A stretch of 64,000 nucleotides of DNA, taken from assembly GCA_963678565.1 (NCBI GenBank), contig OY782875.1, forward strand, positions 1,550,001 to 1,614,000, in the 5' to 3' direction. A program made the translations under genes and the position numbers. Origin of the DNA: SKHV01 sp963678565. Its GTDB lineage: Bacteria; Bacteroidota; Bacteroidia; Bacteroidales; Prolixibacteraceae. Each line of letters begins with the position of its first letter. The first letter of the stretch is position 1. Below are positions 53,067 to 61,962 of the stretch, piece after piece. The notes under the pieces were generated by a model that saw nothing but the letters and a program-made list of their open reading frames with translations, had not been told where the DNA came from and searched no databases.

Positions 53067-54155
53067 CTATAAAGTTTTGTTAATTACATGTATTATTTGG
53101 TCGAGAATTGATTTTTCTAATTTCCAGTATAAGGGCAAGCATAAAATTCTTTTGCTGATGTCTTCTGAAATTGGGCATTTTTGATATTTTACAACTTTAG
53201 TATAAGTGTTCACAGAAGGAAAGAAATATCTTCTTGGGTAAATTTTTTCCTTGTTTAATGCTTTTTCCACTTTTAGAAGAAGCTCTTCAGATTCAAATAT
53301 TATAGGGAAATAAGAATAATTACATTCTCCTTCCTCTAATTTTTGAAAACTCACCCCTTTCAGCTTCTTAAGACCATTTTTGTAATAGGTATATTTTTGT
53401 TTTCTGTCTGCAAGTACTTCGTCATAGTATTTCATATTTGCAATTCCAAGAGCAGCATGTACTTCAGTCATTTTTCCATTAAAGCCATCTTCAACAATGT
53501 CTTTCGAATCATTATGACCAAAAAAACGTATGCGTTTAATTTTTTCATATAATTCAGGATTCCTGGTGATACAGCCACCACCTTCGGCTGTATTTAGCAA
53601 TTTAGTTGCATGCAAACTAGTTGCTGAGATATCACCAAATTCTAATAAGCTTTTTCCTTTGAAAGTTGAGCCAATTGCGTGAGCTCCATCATAAATCACT
53701 TTCAAATTGTATTTTTTTGCAATACTTTCAATTGCTTCAATATCGCATGGGTTACCAAAAACATGAACCGGCATTATAGCAACCGTATCTTTTGTTATAA
53801 GTTCTTCAATTTTTGAAGGATCAATGTTGAGTGACTGAGAGTCTATATCACAGAAAACGGGGGTGCAACCTTCCCATTTTATGGCACTAACTGTGGCGAT
53901 CCAAGTAAAAGGAGTCGTTATAATTTCACCTTTTAACTCCAATGCTTTAATTGCCATTTGAATTGCAATAGTTCCATTTGATACTGCAACAAAATGCTTA
54001 ATACTAAGTTTTGACTCTATATCATTTTCAAGTTGCTGAACTTTTGGACCATTATGCGTTAAAATGCCGCTTTCCCATACTTCTTCTAATAATTTTTGAT
54101 ATTCACCTACAGGAGCTAGTGATGGCTGCGTTACATATATTGGTTTATTGCTCAT
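53067..54155 (-). CDS. DegT/DnrJ/EryC1/StrS aminotransferase
   Basis: A 362-aa PLP-dependent sugar aminotransferase. The PLP lysine is in SLHATKLLNTAEGGGCI; other motifs are TTPFTWIATVSAIKWEG and VIYDGAHAIGSTFKG. It is coupled by an 11-bp overlap with the preceding Gfo/Idh/MocA gene, and the 2,3-dehydratase gene comes before that. In antibiotic pathways this trio yields 4-amino-2,4,6-trideoxyhexoses, so a 4-keto position of a dTDP-2,6-dideoxyhexose is the likely substrate. Confidence 0.92.
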   Translation of the reverse strand: MSNKPIYVTQPSLAPVGEYQKLLEEVWESGILTHNGPKVQQLENDIESKLSIKHFVAVSNGTIAIQMAIKALELKGEIITTPFTWIATVSAIKWEGCTPVFCDIDSQSLNIDPSKIEELITKDTVAIMPVHVFGNPCDIEAIESIAKKYNLKVIYDGAHAIGSTFKGKSLLEFGDISATSLHATKLLNTAEGGGCITRNPELYEKIKRIRFFGHNDSKDIVEDGFNGKMTEVHAALGIANMKYYDEVLADRKQKYTYYKNGLKKLKGVSFQKLEEGECNYSYFPIIFESEELLLKVEKALNKEKIYPRRYFFPSVNTYTKVVKYQKCPISEDISKRILCLPLYWKLEKSILDQIIHVINKTL

Positions 54156-55155
54156 TATCTAATTGTTCTATAAATTCGTTAATTAAGTATGCTTGTTTAT
54201 GAATTACTTTATAATTCAGCAAGCGTGTTTCTAGATTCTCAATACAATTGTAGAATTTAAGAATTGATTTTTTAAAAGAATCATCAGGTGACAAATCAAT
54301 GTCTTTAATTTCGTTTCCTATTTTTAGGGTGGCTTTAGGTATAAAGCCATCTGGTGCAGTTAGCACTCTGCCTGATTGAAGGCATCCGGTACTTCCCCAA
54401 ACTTCTAAATCACATTTATAACAGTTATCCATACCAAATGCTATTTGAGCTGTGATTCCATTTATGCCAACCATTGTTGCTGATCCGAATAAATCAACTT
54501 CATAATCATTGGCATAGTTTAGTTGGCTATGAATAATTTTTGCATTTTCGCCTAAAAGCATTGAAGCATATTTTATGGTATAGCCTCCGCAATCAAGTAA
54601 TGCTCCACCTCCCAGTTTTTTTATATATCTAAAATCATTTGCAGCTCTTTTGGGAAAACCAAAAGAGATCCGATACAAACGAACCTCACCAATTTCTTTC
54701 TGAATTATATTTTTTAAGTCGTTGAGTTGTTCGTGAAATGCAAACATATAATTTTCGTGAATAGCTAAATTTTTGGTTTGAGCCAATTCAATTAGTTCTT
54801 TTGTATGGTCGAAATTGATTGTAAATGGTTTTTCAACCAATACGTGTTTTCCAGCTAGTAATGCTTTTTTTGCCCATTGATAATGCAATGCTGGTGGTAA
54901 TGGAAGATATATTGCATCAATACTTTGATCAGATATTAAATCATTATAGCTATTAAATATTTTTCCTCCGTATTCGGTTACGAATTGTTCTGCTTTTGAT
55001 TTTTCACTATCAATAATCTTCGAGGTCGCATTTTCCCATTCGCTTATATTAGCATAGGCAACACCCACATAGTTTATTTCAGATACTTTTTTTAGTGCTG
55101 GTAAAAAGCGTCTAAGCGCAATTTCTGATGGACAAATTATTCCTAAGTTAATCAT
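54145..55155 (-). CDS. Gfo/Idh/MocA oxidoreductase, probable dTDP-hexose 3-ketoreductase
   Basis: A 336-aa sugar oxidoreductase: LGIICPSEIALRRFLPALKK at the cofactor end, HVLVEKPFTINFDHTKELIE with the EKP motif, and LGGGALLDCGGYTIKYASML. It resembles KijD10-type 3-ketoreductases acting on dTDP-3,4-diketo-2,6-dideoxyglucose, and its place directly after a 2,3-dehydratase gene agrees. I use ATG 55155, four bases after the dehydratase stop, rather than 55182. Confidence 0.85.
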   Translation of the reverse strand: MINLGIICPSEIALRRFLPALKKVSEINYVGVAYANISEWENATSKIIDSEKSKAEQFVTEYGGKIFNSYNDLISDQSIDAIYLPLPPALHYQWAKKALLAGKHVLVEKPFTINFDHTKELIELAQTKNLAIHENYMFAFHEQLNDLKNIIQKEIGEVRLYRISFGFPKRAANDFRYIKKLGGGALLDCGGYTIKYASMLLGENAKIIHSQLNYANDYEVDLFGSATMVGINGITAQIAFGMDNCYKCDLEVWGSTGCLQSGRVLTAPDGFIPKATLKIGNEIKDIDLSPDDSFKKSILKFYNCIENLETRLLNYKVIHKQAYLINEFIEQLDNEQ

Positions 55156-55159
55156 AATA

Positions 55160-56593
55160 TTATATAAATGAGATGGCAGCAATTAGGCTTCTTGCCTGAA
55201 TATTTAGATAATTATTGAATTTTATAAAGGTATAAAGTTGATTTAAAGTCATCCAAATATAACGATTCGGAAGCTGCTCTTCTATTTCATCTCCGGCTAC
55301 AATAATCATGTTTCTGTTCTGTTCTTTATAAAATCTGCCACCTTCTTCAGATTGCAAGGTGTCAAAAACTATTTTTTCTTTTGGTACACTTAGTACATAT
55401 TCAAGAAATGGTAGTGCACCTTCTTTCGTTTTTTTATAATTTCCTGTTAAACATTGAACCGTAGGAGCAAATTCAATAATATCATGGTTTCCGCATTCGA
55501 GCTTGGCTTGTACTGCAAAATGAAGAATCCCATTGATTTCTTTACAGACAAAAGCACATAAACCTTCCTGAGCCGGTTCAATCATTGGTTGGCTCCAACT
55601 TACTACTTCGCGATTACCGATTTCAACATTAACAGCAATTACTTTGAAGTACTTGTTTAATTCATGAGCAATTGTATCTTCACTTACAATCCATTTATTT
55701 AAATTTTCAACAGGCTTACTGCTAACTTCCAAGTCATATGTACTTTTCAGGTGAGTTAAAAAGGTTATTATTTTCTCAATTGAATTAATACCTCCCTCTT
55801 TTACTAATGCCGATTTTAGAAATATATCGTTAAACTTATTTGAAGTATTTCGTGGGTAAATGTGATTTAAAATTTCAACCATATTAGAGGTCGCATTCCC
55901 AAATGGAATACCTGAAATAACGGTTCTTGTATCCATATTAACAATGTTATCGAAATTCATCAGTTCTTTAAGCTGACCTAATGTAACCCAAATAAAATTG
56001 TCATGTAATTTAATATCTGAATTAACATTTATTATAATGTTACGATTTCTTTTTCTTAAAAAACGCCCACCCTGTTCTGATTGCAACTGGTCTAATATTA
56101 TTTCTTCAGGTGAAGCATTCTGAAAATATTCAAGATATAAGGGCTTTTTACCTTTGTGAACTTGAGTATAGTTACTTCTAGTTGCTTGCAAGGTTGGCGA
56201 AAGTTGAACATAGTTGACATTACCGGGTTCAATTTTTGCTTGTAAAAGAAAATACAAAATTCCATTAAACTCTTTGGTAATAAATCCAAGATAACCAATT
56301 TCAGGTTGATTGATAATGGGTTGATCCCATTCTGTATTTCTATTGTTCCAGTTTGTTTTTACATTAATCCCATCAATACTAAAGAATTTACCTGAGTTAT
56401 GACGTAATGAATTATTTACGAAACTCCAATTTTCTAAATTTTTAAAATATGTTTTTTCAATTTTAAGCTGAACTTTTTGATTTTGTTCTTTAATCCAGTT
56501 TATAACATATTCTGTTGAATTTAAAGTATCATTGATTGTAAATGCACTTTTTAGAAATTTATAACTGAAAATTGTTTGAGAGCTAGTTTCCAT
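55160..56593 (-). CDS. NDP-hexose 2,3-dehydratase (EvaA/SpnO/TylX3-like)
   Basis: A 477-aa protein with two similar halves. Half 1 includes IGYLGFITKEFNGILYFLLQ, AKIEPGNVNYVQLSPTLQAT and DQLQSEQGGRFLRKRNRNII. Half 2 repeats it as GLCAFVCKEINGILHFAVQ, AKLECGNHDIIEFAPTVQC and DTLQSEEGGRFYKEQNRNMI. This twin-Nudix-like layout is that of NDP-hexose 2,3-dehydratases such as EvaA. It removes the 2-hydroxyl from dTDP-4-keto-6-deoxyglucose, the product of RfbB in this window. Such genes are best known from actinomycete antibiotic sugar pathways. Confidence 0.9.
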   Translation of the reverse strand: METSSQTIFSYKFLKSAFTINDTLNSTEYVINWIKEQNQKVQLKIEKTYFKNLENWSFVNNSLRHNSGKFFSIDGINVKTNWNNRNTEWDQPIINQPEIGYLGFITKEFNGILYFLLQAKIEPGNVNYVQLSPTLQATRSNYTQVHKGKKPLYLEYFQNASPEEIILDQLQSEQGGRFLRKRNRNIIINVNSDIKLHDNFIWVTLGQLKELMNFDNIVNMDTRTVISGIPFGNATSNMVEILNHIYPRNTSNKFNDIFLKSALVKEGGINSIEKIITFLTHLKSTYDLEVSSKPVENLNKWIVSEDTIAHELNKYFKVIAVNVEIGNREVVSWSQPMIEPAQEGLCAFVCKEINGILHFAVQAKLECGNHDIIEFAPTVQCLTGNYKKTKEGALPFLEYVLSVPKEKIVFDTLQSEEGGRFYKEQNRNMIIVAGDEIEEQLPNRYIWMTLNQLYTFIKFNNYLNIQARSLIAAISFI

Positions 56594-56595
56594 AA

Positions 56596-58038
56596 TTATT
56601 TGGTTTTAACTTTTTCTAAGATAATGCTTTTTAAATATATATACTCTTTAAATTTTATCAACTCAGAAATACCAACAATATACATTACTCCAAAAGAGAG
56701 TTGAAAAATTAATTGATACATTCCCGGAAATAGAGGATACTTACTTAAAATTAATTCAATGCTTGCCATACTAAATGCTAATAGAAATGATGGAAGAATG
56801 CTTTTAATTTGTTCTAGAAATGGATAATTAATGAACTTGCCAGAATAGTAACTATTTAAATAATAAGCAATGATTGTATTGATAAGCATAAGGCCTAACA
56901 TAATTTTTATTCCGTAATTTATCCCAATTATTATTACTGGGATAACTAGTATCTTTTTTATAATTTCAAGTCTTAGATACAAATCAGAACGACCTTTAAC
57001 TTGTAATAAGTTTAAGTTAAGTGCATGCAAAGGGTAAAACATTCCTATCAGACTTAGCATTTGTAAATAAAAAACAGAGGGAAGCCACTTTTCCCCAATA
57101 AGAGCTATAATTAAAGGCTTCGCAATTGCTCCCATACCAAGCATTAAACAAAATGTTATAAACATGGTACTCCGAATAAGAATTTGGTAATTGTTTGTTA
57201 GTCTATCATTATTATTTTGCATTTCAGATAATACCGGAAATGACACTTGCTGTATAATTTTTGTTAAGCCTTGTGATGCATATTTTTTGTATTGGTCTGC
57301 TTGAGTGTAATAACCCAATTCGCTTGCATTGAAATATTTTCCTATTACAGCATAATAAATATTTTTATATAATGTATCAATTAATCCTACTATTAATATT
57401 TTGTTTCCAAAATTAAATAATTCTCTAAAAGATTTTCTACTAAAAGTTAAAGATGGTAGCCAGCTATTGAATAACCAAAGTAATATTGATATAGAGGCTC
57501 TTTTACTAACATGCATTGCTAATAAACTCCAAACACCATAACCTCTTAAAGCCATTGTAATCGAAATGATTCCTGAAATTATTGATGCGGTAATTGAAAT
57601 TTTTGTTTGTAATCTAAAATTAATATTTTTAGTGAGTTTTGTTCTCTGAATTAAAGCGATCCCATCGATTAGAACTACTAAACTAAAAACTTGAACAAGT
57701 GGTTTTAATTCTGGTTCTTCAAAGAAATTACTAATTAACGGTGCACCAAAGAACAAAGCAAGAACTAAAATGCTACTAATAAGTAGATTGAAATAAAATA
57801 CTGTTGAGTAGTCATCTTGTGTGCAATCTTGTTTTCGAATTAGTGCCTGACTAAATCCACTATTAACAATTGATTGAGAAATAGCAATTAAAATTACTAA
57901 CATTCCTATTAACCCAAATTCTCTTGGAGAAAGTATACGAGCTAGTAGGATCGTAATTATTAGTTGAATTCCTTGACCAAAAAATGTATCTATAAAGCTC
58001 CAAAAAAAGCCATTTATTGTTTTTTGTTTAAGAGACAT
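56596..58038 (-). CDS. wzx: Polysaccharide flippase (Wzx-like, MOP superfamily)
   Basis: A 480-aa inner-membrane protein with about 12-14 transmembrane segments. The N-terminus KTINGFFWSFIDTFFGQGIQ and LARILSPREFGLIGM, then NSGFSQALIRKQD, are typical of the polysaccharide transporter/WzxC branch. It moves lipid-linked repeat units to the periplasmic face. It is the first gene of the leftward 25-gene operon, so its upstream region (58039-58150) should hold the operon promoter. Confidence 0.92.
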   Translation of the reverse strand: MSLKQKTINGFFWSFIDTFFGQGIQLIITILLARILSPREFGLIGMLVILIAISQSIVNSGFSQALIRKQDCTQDDYSTVFYFNLLISSILVLALFFGAPLISNFFEEPELKPLVQVFSLVVLIDGIALIQRTKLTKNINFRLQTKISITASIISGIISITMALRGYGVWSLLAMHVSKRASISILLWLFNSWLPSLTFSRKSFRELFNFGNKILIVGLIDTLYKNIYYAVIGKYFNASELGYYTQADQYKKYASQGLTKIIQQVSFPVLSEMQNNNDRLTNNYQILIRSTMFITFCLMLGMGAIAKPLIIALIGEKWLPSVFYLQMLSLIGMFYPLHALNLNLLQVKGRSDLYLRLEIIKKILVIPVIIIGINYGIKIMLGLMLINTIIAYYLNSYYSGKFINYPFLEQIKSILPSFLLAFSMASIELILSKYPLFPGMYQLIFQLSFGVMYIVGISELIKFKEYIYLKSIILEKVKTK

Positions 58039-58063
58039 TGGTAAAGAATGTAAATTGAATTAA

Positions 58064-58142
58064 TTAGAACGATTTGTTAATTGCTAATAATGAAGAGTAA
58101 GGTTTAAGACGCTTGAGGATTGTAATTTTAAAATCGTTCTAA
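58064..58142. repeat. 12-bp perfect inverted repeat upstream of the polysaccharide operon
   Basis: TTAGAACGATTT (58064-58075) and AAATCGTTCTAA (58131-58142) are perfect inverted copies, 55 bp apart, 26 bp upstream of the wzx start. It could be a regulator site, a leader hairpin or an invertible-promoter boundary; no invertase gene is visible in the window. Confidence 0.6.
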
Positions 58143-58276
58143 CAAGTAAATACTTTATGGAGAAATAAAATTTCTAAAATCTATTTGAGATTTAACTATG
58201 TTTTTTGAAGTTACAATCAAGGTGAATGTCGTTTTGCTATTTGCAAGGTATTTATGCTATTATCTTATCCCTATTA

Positions 58277-58522
58277 CTAAATAGCTACTTGTTTTGCTAA
58301 TTTCCTTTGCTGATTCACATAATGTCCTTGTTCCAACGCCACATAATAAGCAAACAATTTCAAATATATAATCGTCAATATGGGCGTTAGAATCTCGTCG
58401 ATGACCGGGATTTCAAAGATGTCCTATATCGTGGCATTTAGATTGTTATCTCCTTCTCTGGCGAATACTATGATATTTCCTTTATGATTTTTATTACAAG
58501 GTTTTTGCTGACTATTTTATAT
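58277..58522 (-). pseudogene. Decayed fragment of a second glmS (3' end)
   Basis: The minus strand reads IFEIPVIDEILTPILTIIYL, then KLFAYYVALEQGHYVNQQRK and LAKQVAI before a stop. This lines up with the last about 60 residues of the intact GlmS (IIEIPAIDEVLTPLLAIIPL, QLFAYYVALERGCNVDQPRN, LAKSVTVE). An in-frame TAG lies where GlmS has a sense codon, and weak similarity continues to about 58522. It is a relic of a duplicated or formerly exchanged glmS end, in the same orientation, about 1.6 kb from the real one. Confidence 0.85.
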
Positions 58523-58617
58523 TAATTGCTGTTTTGGGCTGCTAACTAAATAAGAAAAAGTAATAGCTAACAAATGATAGAGCTTTGATTACCTTGATTT
58601 GTTTATTAATTTAGTAA

Positions 58618-58733
58618 GTTATCCTAAGTTTGTCGAAGGATCCCTGATAAATCGCTTGATAGAAAGAAGCACTTCTGCTGTTTTTCGTTTATTTAGTAAT
58701 GAGATATCTCTACTTCGTTTTGCTCGACATGAG
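58618..58733. repeat. MITE/REP-like element, degraded copy
   Basis: Starts near AGTTATCCTAAGTTTGTCGA, contains AGCACTTCTGCTG and GAGATATCTCTACTTCG, ends GCTCGACATGAG. It shows the full arm-centre-arm order of the better copies at 59445 and 59871 with many changes. The flanking gene-free region 58143-58998 otherwise holds only the glmS relic. Confidence 0.6.
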
Positions 58734-58743
58734 GTATAAAAGT

Positions 58744-58797
58744 ATGTCATCCTGAGCTTTGGTCATTGAACTTCTCGAAATGGTCGAAGGATCTTCA
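58744..58797. repeat. MITE/REP-like element, left arm only
   Basis: TGTCATCCTGAGCTTTGGTC, then CTCGAAATGGTCGAAGGATC. Matches the left arm of the copy at 59871. Confidence 0.7.
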
Positions 58798-58998
58798 AAT
58801 TAAATTTATATTTCGGATTTAAACTATTCTTTTCAATGTATTTGTCCAGATTTCTTGGGTAGTGGCCATTAAAATATTATGTTTTGAATCTATATATATT
58901 AATAAATGTTAAATAATATTTTGAGTGCTTGACCTTTTATGTTCGATGTATTATCTTGTTAATGATAATTTATTTGTTCACCCCAAAATTTAATTCTT

Positions 58999-59376
58999 AT
59001 GTCAATTTTAATTAAGACGGTTGAGCGTGCGAATCCACAAAACCGTGAAGAAAAGAAGTTTTATGCAGCAGTTGCCAGTCGCGATGTTATTGAGCTAGAT
59101 GATCTTGCTGAGATTATTACTCACTATTCTTCTTTAAGTAAGGGCGATATTTACTCTGTATTGGTTAATCTGGTGGAAACCGTACCCAATCAATTGCTAG
59201 ATGGGAAGGTCGTTCGACTCGGTAAACTGGGCAGCATGTTACTCAATGTAAAAAGTATCGGTATGGATACTGCCGAAGAGGTAACCGGTGATACGGTTAA
59301 ATCGGTACATATTGTTTATCGACCCACTGCTGAAGTAAAACATGATTTAGAAAACTTTTCTATTCGCACGTCTTAG
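58999..59376 (+). CDS. HU-family DNA-binding protein (HU-HIG type)
   Basis: A 125-aa HU/IHF-fold protein of the extended type common in Bacteroidales. It has an N-terminal helical part (FYAAVASRDVIELDDLAEII), the dimer/arm region GKVVRLGKLGSMLLNVKSIG and a C-terminal VHIVYRPTAEVKHDL. It binds DNA without known sequence preference and may act as a nucleoid or regulatory protein. It is often seen near polysaccharide loci in this group, as here. ATG 58999 is the only sensible start. Confidence 0.88.
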   Translation: MSILIKTVERANPQNREEKKFYAAVASRDVIELDDLAEIITHYSSLSKGDIYSVLVNLVETVPNQLLDGKVVRLGKLGSMLLNVKSIGMDTAEEVTGDTVKSVHIVYRPTAEVKHDLENFSIRTS

Positions 59377-59397
59377 CTTTTGATCTCGAGTTTTTAA

Positions 59398-59430
59398 GAA
59401 AGGTACAAGTGTTTTGTTTGTGCCTTTTTT
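59398..59430 (+). terminator. Terminator after the HU-family gene
   Basis: AAAGGTACAA pairs, with one G-T pair, with TTTGTGCCTTT across GTGTTTTG, followed by TTT. Located 22 bp after the stop. Confidence 0.7.
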
Positions 59431-59444
59431 AATTTGTTATTTAT

Positions 59445-59564
59445 GTCATCTCGAGCCTGTCGAGAGATCTCCTGATCAAAGCTCTAATGAAGGAGTCCTT
59501 CTGCCTACTGTTGTTCTTTTAATTGGGAGATCTCTCTGTTCCGCTGCGCTTCAATCGAGATGAC
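59445..59564. repeat. MITE-like element, full copy (120 bp)
   Basis: Begins GTCATCTCGAGCCTGTCGAG and ends TCAATCGAGATGAC; the termini are inverted copies with one mismatch in 11. Internal landmarks are AGATCTCCTGATC, a CTTCTGCC centre, GGGAGATCTCTC and CCGCTGCGCTTC. No open frame. A shared tail (AAAGCTCCACTCATCCGAAT and ACATTCGGAGTGCTT) continues to about 59631. Confidence 0.8.
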
Positions 59565-59650
59565 GTGATGTGCGAGGATATTTTTTTTAAAGCTCCACTC
59601 ATCCGAATACATTCGGAGTGCTTGACATGTCATAGTGAGTTATTTTTCTA

Positions 59651-59712
59651 CGTCATCCTGAGTTTGTCGAAGCATCTCCTGAACAATGCTTGTACTAAGT
59701 AGTACTTCTACC
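59651..59712. repeat. MITE/REP-like element, left half
   Basis: CGTCATCCTGAGTTTGTCGA, AGCATCTCCTGAACAATG, ending with AGTAGTACTTCTACC. Right half not present. Confidence 0.75.
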
Positions 59713-59746
59713 TTTTTTTTCAATTAATATCTCTCTAAAATAAAGT

Positions 59747-59833
59747 ACGTGTATCTCGTTCGTAACTCACGTATATCTCGTTTGAGTTATGCGTATATCT
59801 CCAATAAGTTATACGTGAATCTCAGTTGAGTTT
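59747..59833. repeat. Degenerate tandem repeat, four units of about 22 bp
   Basis: Units begin ACGTGTATCTCG, ACGTATATCTCG, CGTATATCTCC and ACGTGAATCTCAG and each ends in a GAGTT- or AACTC-like word. It lies between two MITE-like copies in the gene-free stretch 59377-60117 and resembles the short-period flanks of the four-helix elements in style. Confidence 0.7.
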
Positions 59834-59870
59834 CTTGGATGTTGTTTTTTGTGTAAATCTAAAATATCAT

Positions 59871-60013
59871 GTCATCCTGAGCTTTGGTTATTGAGCCCGT
59901 CGAAATGGTCGAAGGATCCTTGATTAATTGCTCGAATGATTGAGTACTTCTGCTGTTTGTTGTGCTTTTAATTGTGAGATCTCTCTGTTCCGCTGCGCTT
60001 CACTCGAGATGAC
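59871..60013. repeat. MITE-like element, full copy (143 bp)
   Basis: GTCATCCTGAG at the left end and CTCGAGATGAC at the right end are inverted with two mismatches. Inside are GGTCGAAGGATCCTTGATTA, TGAGTACTTCTGCTG, GTGAGATCTCTCTG and CCGCTGCGCTTCA. It is 105 bp from the glmS stop. Confidence 0.8.
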
Positions 60014-60117
60014 GTGGTGTGCGAGTAAATGTCTCAACCTTATCCTCCTAGCTAAATCTCAAGATTGATTTACATCACAATTTTCGGCATTTCGACAAGT
60101 TCAATGTCCGAATTCCT

Positions 60118-61962
60118 TTACTCTACTGTTACCGACTTTGCTAAATTCCTTGGTTGATCCACATTACACCCACGTTCTAAGGCCACATAGTAAGCAAATA
60201 ATTGCAAAGGAATAATGGCCAAAAGGGGCGTGAGTACTTCATCGATGGCAGGGATCTCAATAATATCGTTGACCATGGCTCGCAGGTTGTCGTCTCCTTC
60301 GGTCACCACTGCGATGAGGTTTCCTTTACGAGCTTTTACTTCCTGTATGTTACTGACTACTTTTTCGTAATAGCGATCTTTGGCTGCAACGACCACCACC
60401 GGAAGATTGTTATCAATTAGTGCAATGGGGCCGTGTTTCATTTCTCCTGCGGCATAACCTTCGGCGTGAATGTAGGAGATCTCTTTGAGTTTTAAGGCGC
60501 CTTCTAAGGCCACCGGGAAAAGGTAGCCACGTCCTAAGTACAAGGCATTATTGGCTTTGGCATATTTTTGAGCCAAGGCTTTGATGCTTTGCTTTTGAGC
60601 AAGGATGCCTTCAATTTTCTTTGGGATATTTTGTAAATCTTCAATAATTTGCAAATAACGTTCTTGTTCGATGCTTTGGTTTTTTAAAGCCAATCGCATC
60701 GCAATTAAGGTCAATACCGTTAATTGTGCTGTAAATGCTTTGGTAGAGGCAACACCGATTTCTACACCCGCATGGGTATAAACACCCGCATGAGTTTCAC
60801 GGGCTAAACTTGACCCAACTACATTGCAAATGCCCAATACCAAAGCTCCCTTTTCTTTGGCCAATCGTATGGCTGCCATGGTATCGGCAGTTTCGCCACT
60901 CTGGCTAATGGCCAATACTACATCATCTTCCCGAATTATTGGTTTGCGATAGCGGTATTCTGAGGCATATTCAACCTCTACCGGCACTTGTGCATATTCT
61001 TCGATTAAATATTCACCAATTAAGGCGGCGTGCCACGAAGTACCGCAAGCAATAATGATGATGCGTTTCGCCGCTAAAATTTGCGGCATGACTTCATTTA
61101 ATCCACCCAAAAAAACCTCTTTCGTTTCTGGATGTATTCTTCCGCGAAAAGAATCGTAGATGGTTTTGGGCTGCTCAAAAATCTCCTTCAACATGAAATG
61201 ATCGAAACCATCTTTTTCCAAGGCATCTACACTCAATTCAATTTGCTGAATTCTAGGAGTAATTTCTTTGCTATGCTGCGTTGATTTTAAGGTAAAGCTA
61301 TCTTTTTGAATGATGGCCAGGTCGTTGTCGTTTAGATATACAATGTTGTTGGTATACTCTACAATAGGAGTTGCGTCAGAGGCAATGATGTATTCTCCCT
61401 CGCCAATTCCAATGGCCATGGGACTACTTATTCGAGACGCAATAATTTGGTTGGGTTCATTAGCACACATGACTACCAATCCATAAGCTCCTACCACTTT
61501 TTGCAAGGCAATACGAATAGCTTCTTCGGCATTGACTTCCTCACTGCTTAGATAAATATATTCAATTAGGTTGGCCAATACTTCCGTATCAGTTGCTCCA
61601 TAAAAAGTATATCCTTTGTTTTTTAATTCGCGTTGAATTGGTTCATAATTCTCAATGATCCCGTTGTGAATGATGGTGAAGATTCCATTCATCGAGTGAT
61701 GCGGATGCGCATTAATATCGTTGGGTTCACCATGCGTCGCCCAGCGAGTATGTGCAATTCCCACATTTGAAAAAGTATTGATTTCGTTGCAATGGCCTTC
61801 CAACTCACTTACTTTCCCTTTTTTCTTGTGAATGTTGATTTTACCGTCTTGCAATAATGCAACTCCGGCAGAATCATATCCTCTGTATTCTAAGCGCTTT
61901 AATCCCTTAATTAAAACCGGGTAAGCGTTATTTGTTCCTATGTATGCAACTATACCGCACAT
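60118..61962 (-). CDS. glmS: Glutamine--fructose-6-phosphate aminotransferase
   Basis: Makes glucosamine-6-phosphate, the entry to amino-sugar and cell-wall synthesis. The 614-aa protein begins MCGIVAYIGTNNAY, with the catalytic N-terminal Cys of the glutaminase domain; HTRWATHGEPNDINAHPHHS follows. The isomerase half has two SIS domains (IIIACGTSWHAALIGEYLIE; ALYLGRGYLFPVALEGALKL) and ends NLAKSVTVE. A decayed extra copy of its 3' end lies at 58277-58522. Repeats flank it on both sides. Confidence 0.97.
   Translation of the reverse strand: MCGIVAYIGTNNAYPVLIKGLKRLEYRGYDSAGVALLQDGKINIHKKKGKVSELEGHCNEINTFSNVGIAHTRWATHGEPNDINAHPHHSMNGIFTIIHNGIIENYEPIQRELKNKGYTFYGATDTEVLANLIEYIYLSSEEVNAEEAIRIALQKVVGAYGLVVMCANEPNQIIASRISSPMAIGIGEGEYIIASDATPIVEYTNNIVYLNDNDLAIIQKDSFTLKSTQHSKEITPRIQQIELSVDALEKDGFDHFMLKEIFEQPKTIYDSFRGRIHPETKEVFLGGLNEVMPQILAAKRIIIIACGTSWHAALIGEYLIEEYAQVPVEVEYASEYRYRKPIIREDDVVLAISQSGETADTMAAIRLAKEKGALVLGICNVVGSSLARETHAGVYTHAGVEIGVASTKAFTAQLTVLTLIAMRLALKNQSIEQERYLQIIEDLQNIPKKIEGILAQKQSIKALAQKYAKANNALYLGRGYLFPVALEGALKLKEISYIHAEGYAAGEMKHGPIALIDNNLPVVVVAAKDRYYEKVVSNIQEVKARKGNLIAVVTEGDDNLRAMVNDIIEIPAIDEVLTPLLAIIPLQLFAYYVALERGCNVDQPRNLAKSVTVE

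Noticed and set aside
58039..60117. A Tn7-like transposon inserted downstream of glmS
   Set aside because: No tns genes or Tn7-type ends were seen; only the glmS relic supports past exchange at this site.
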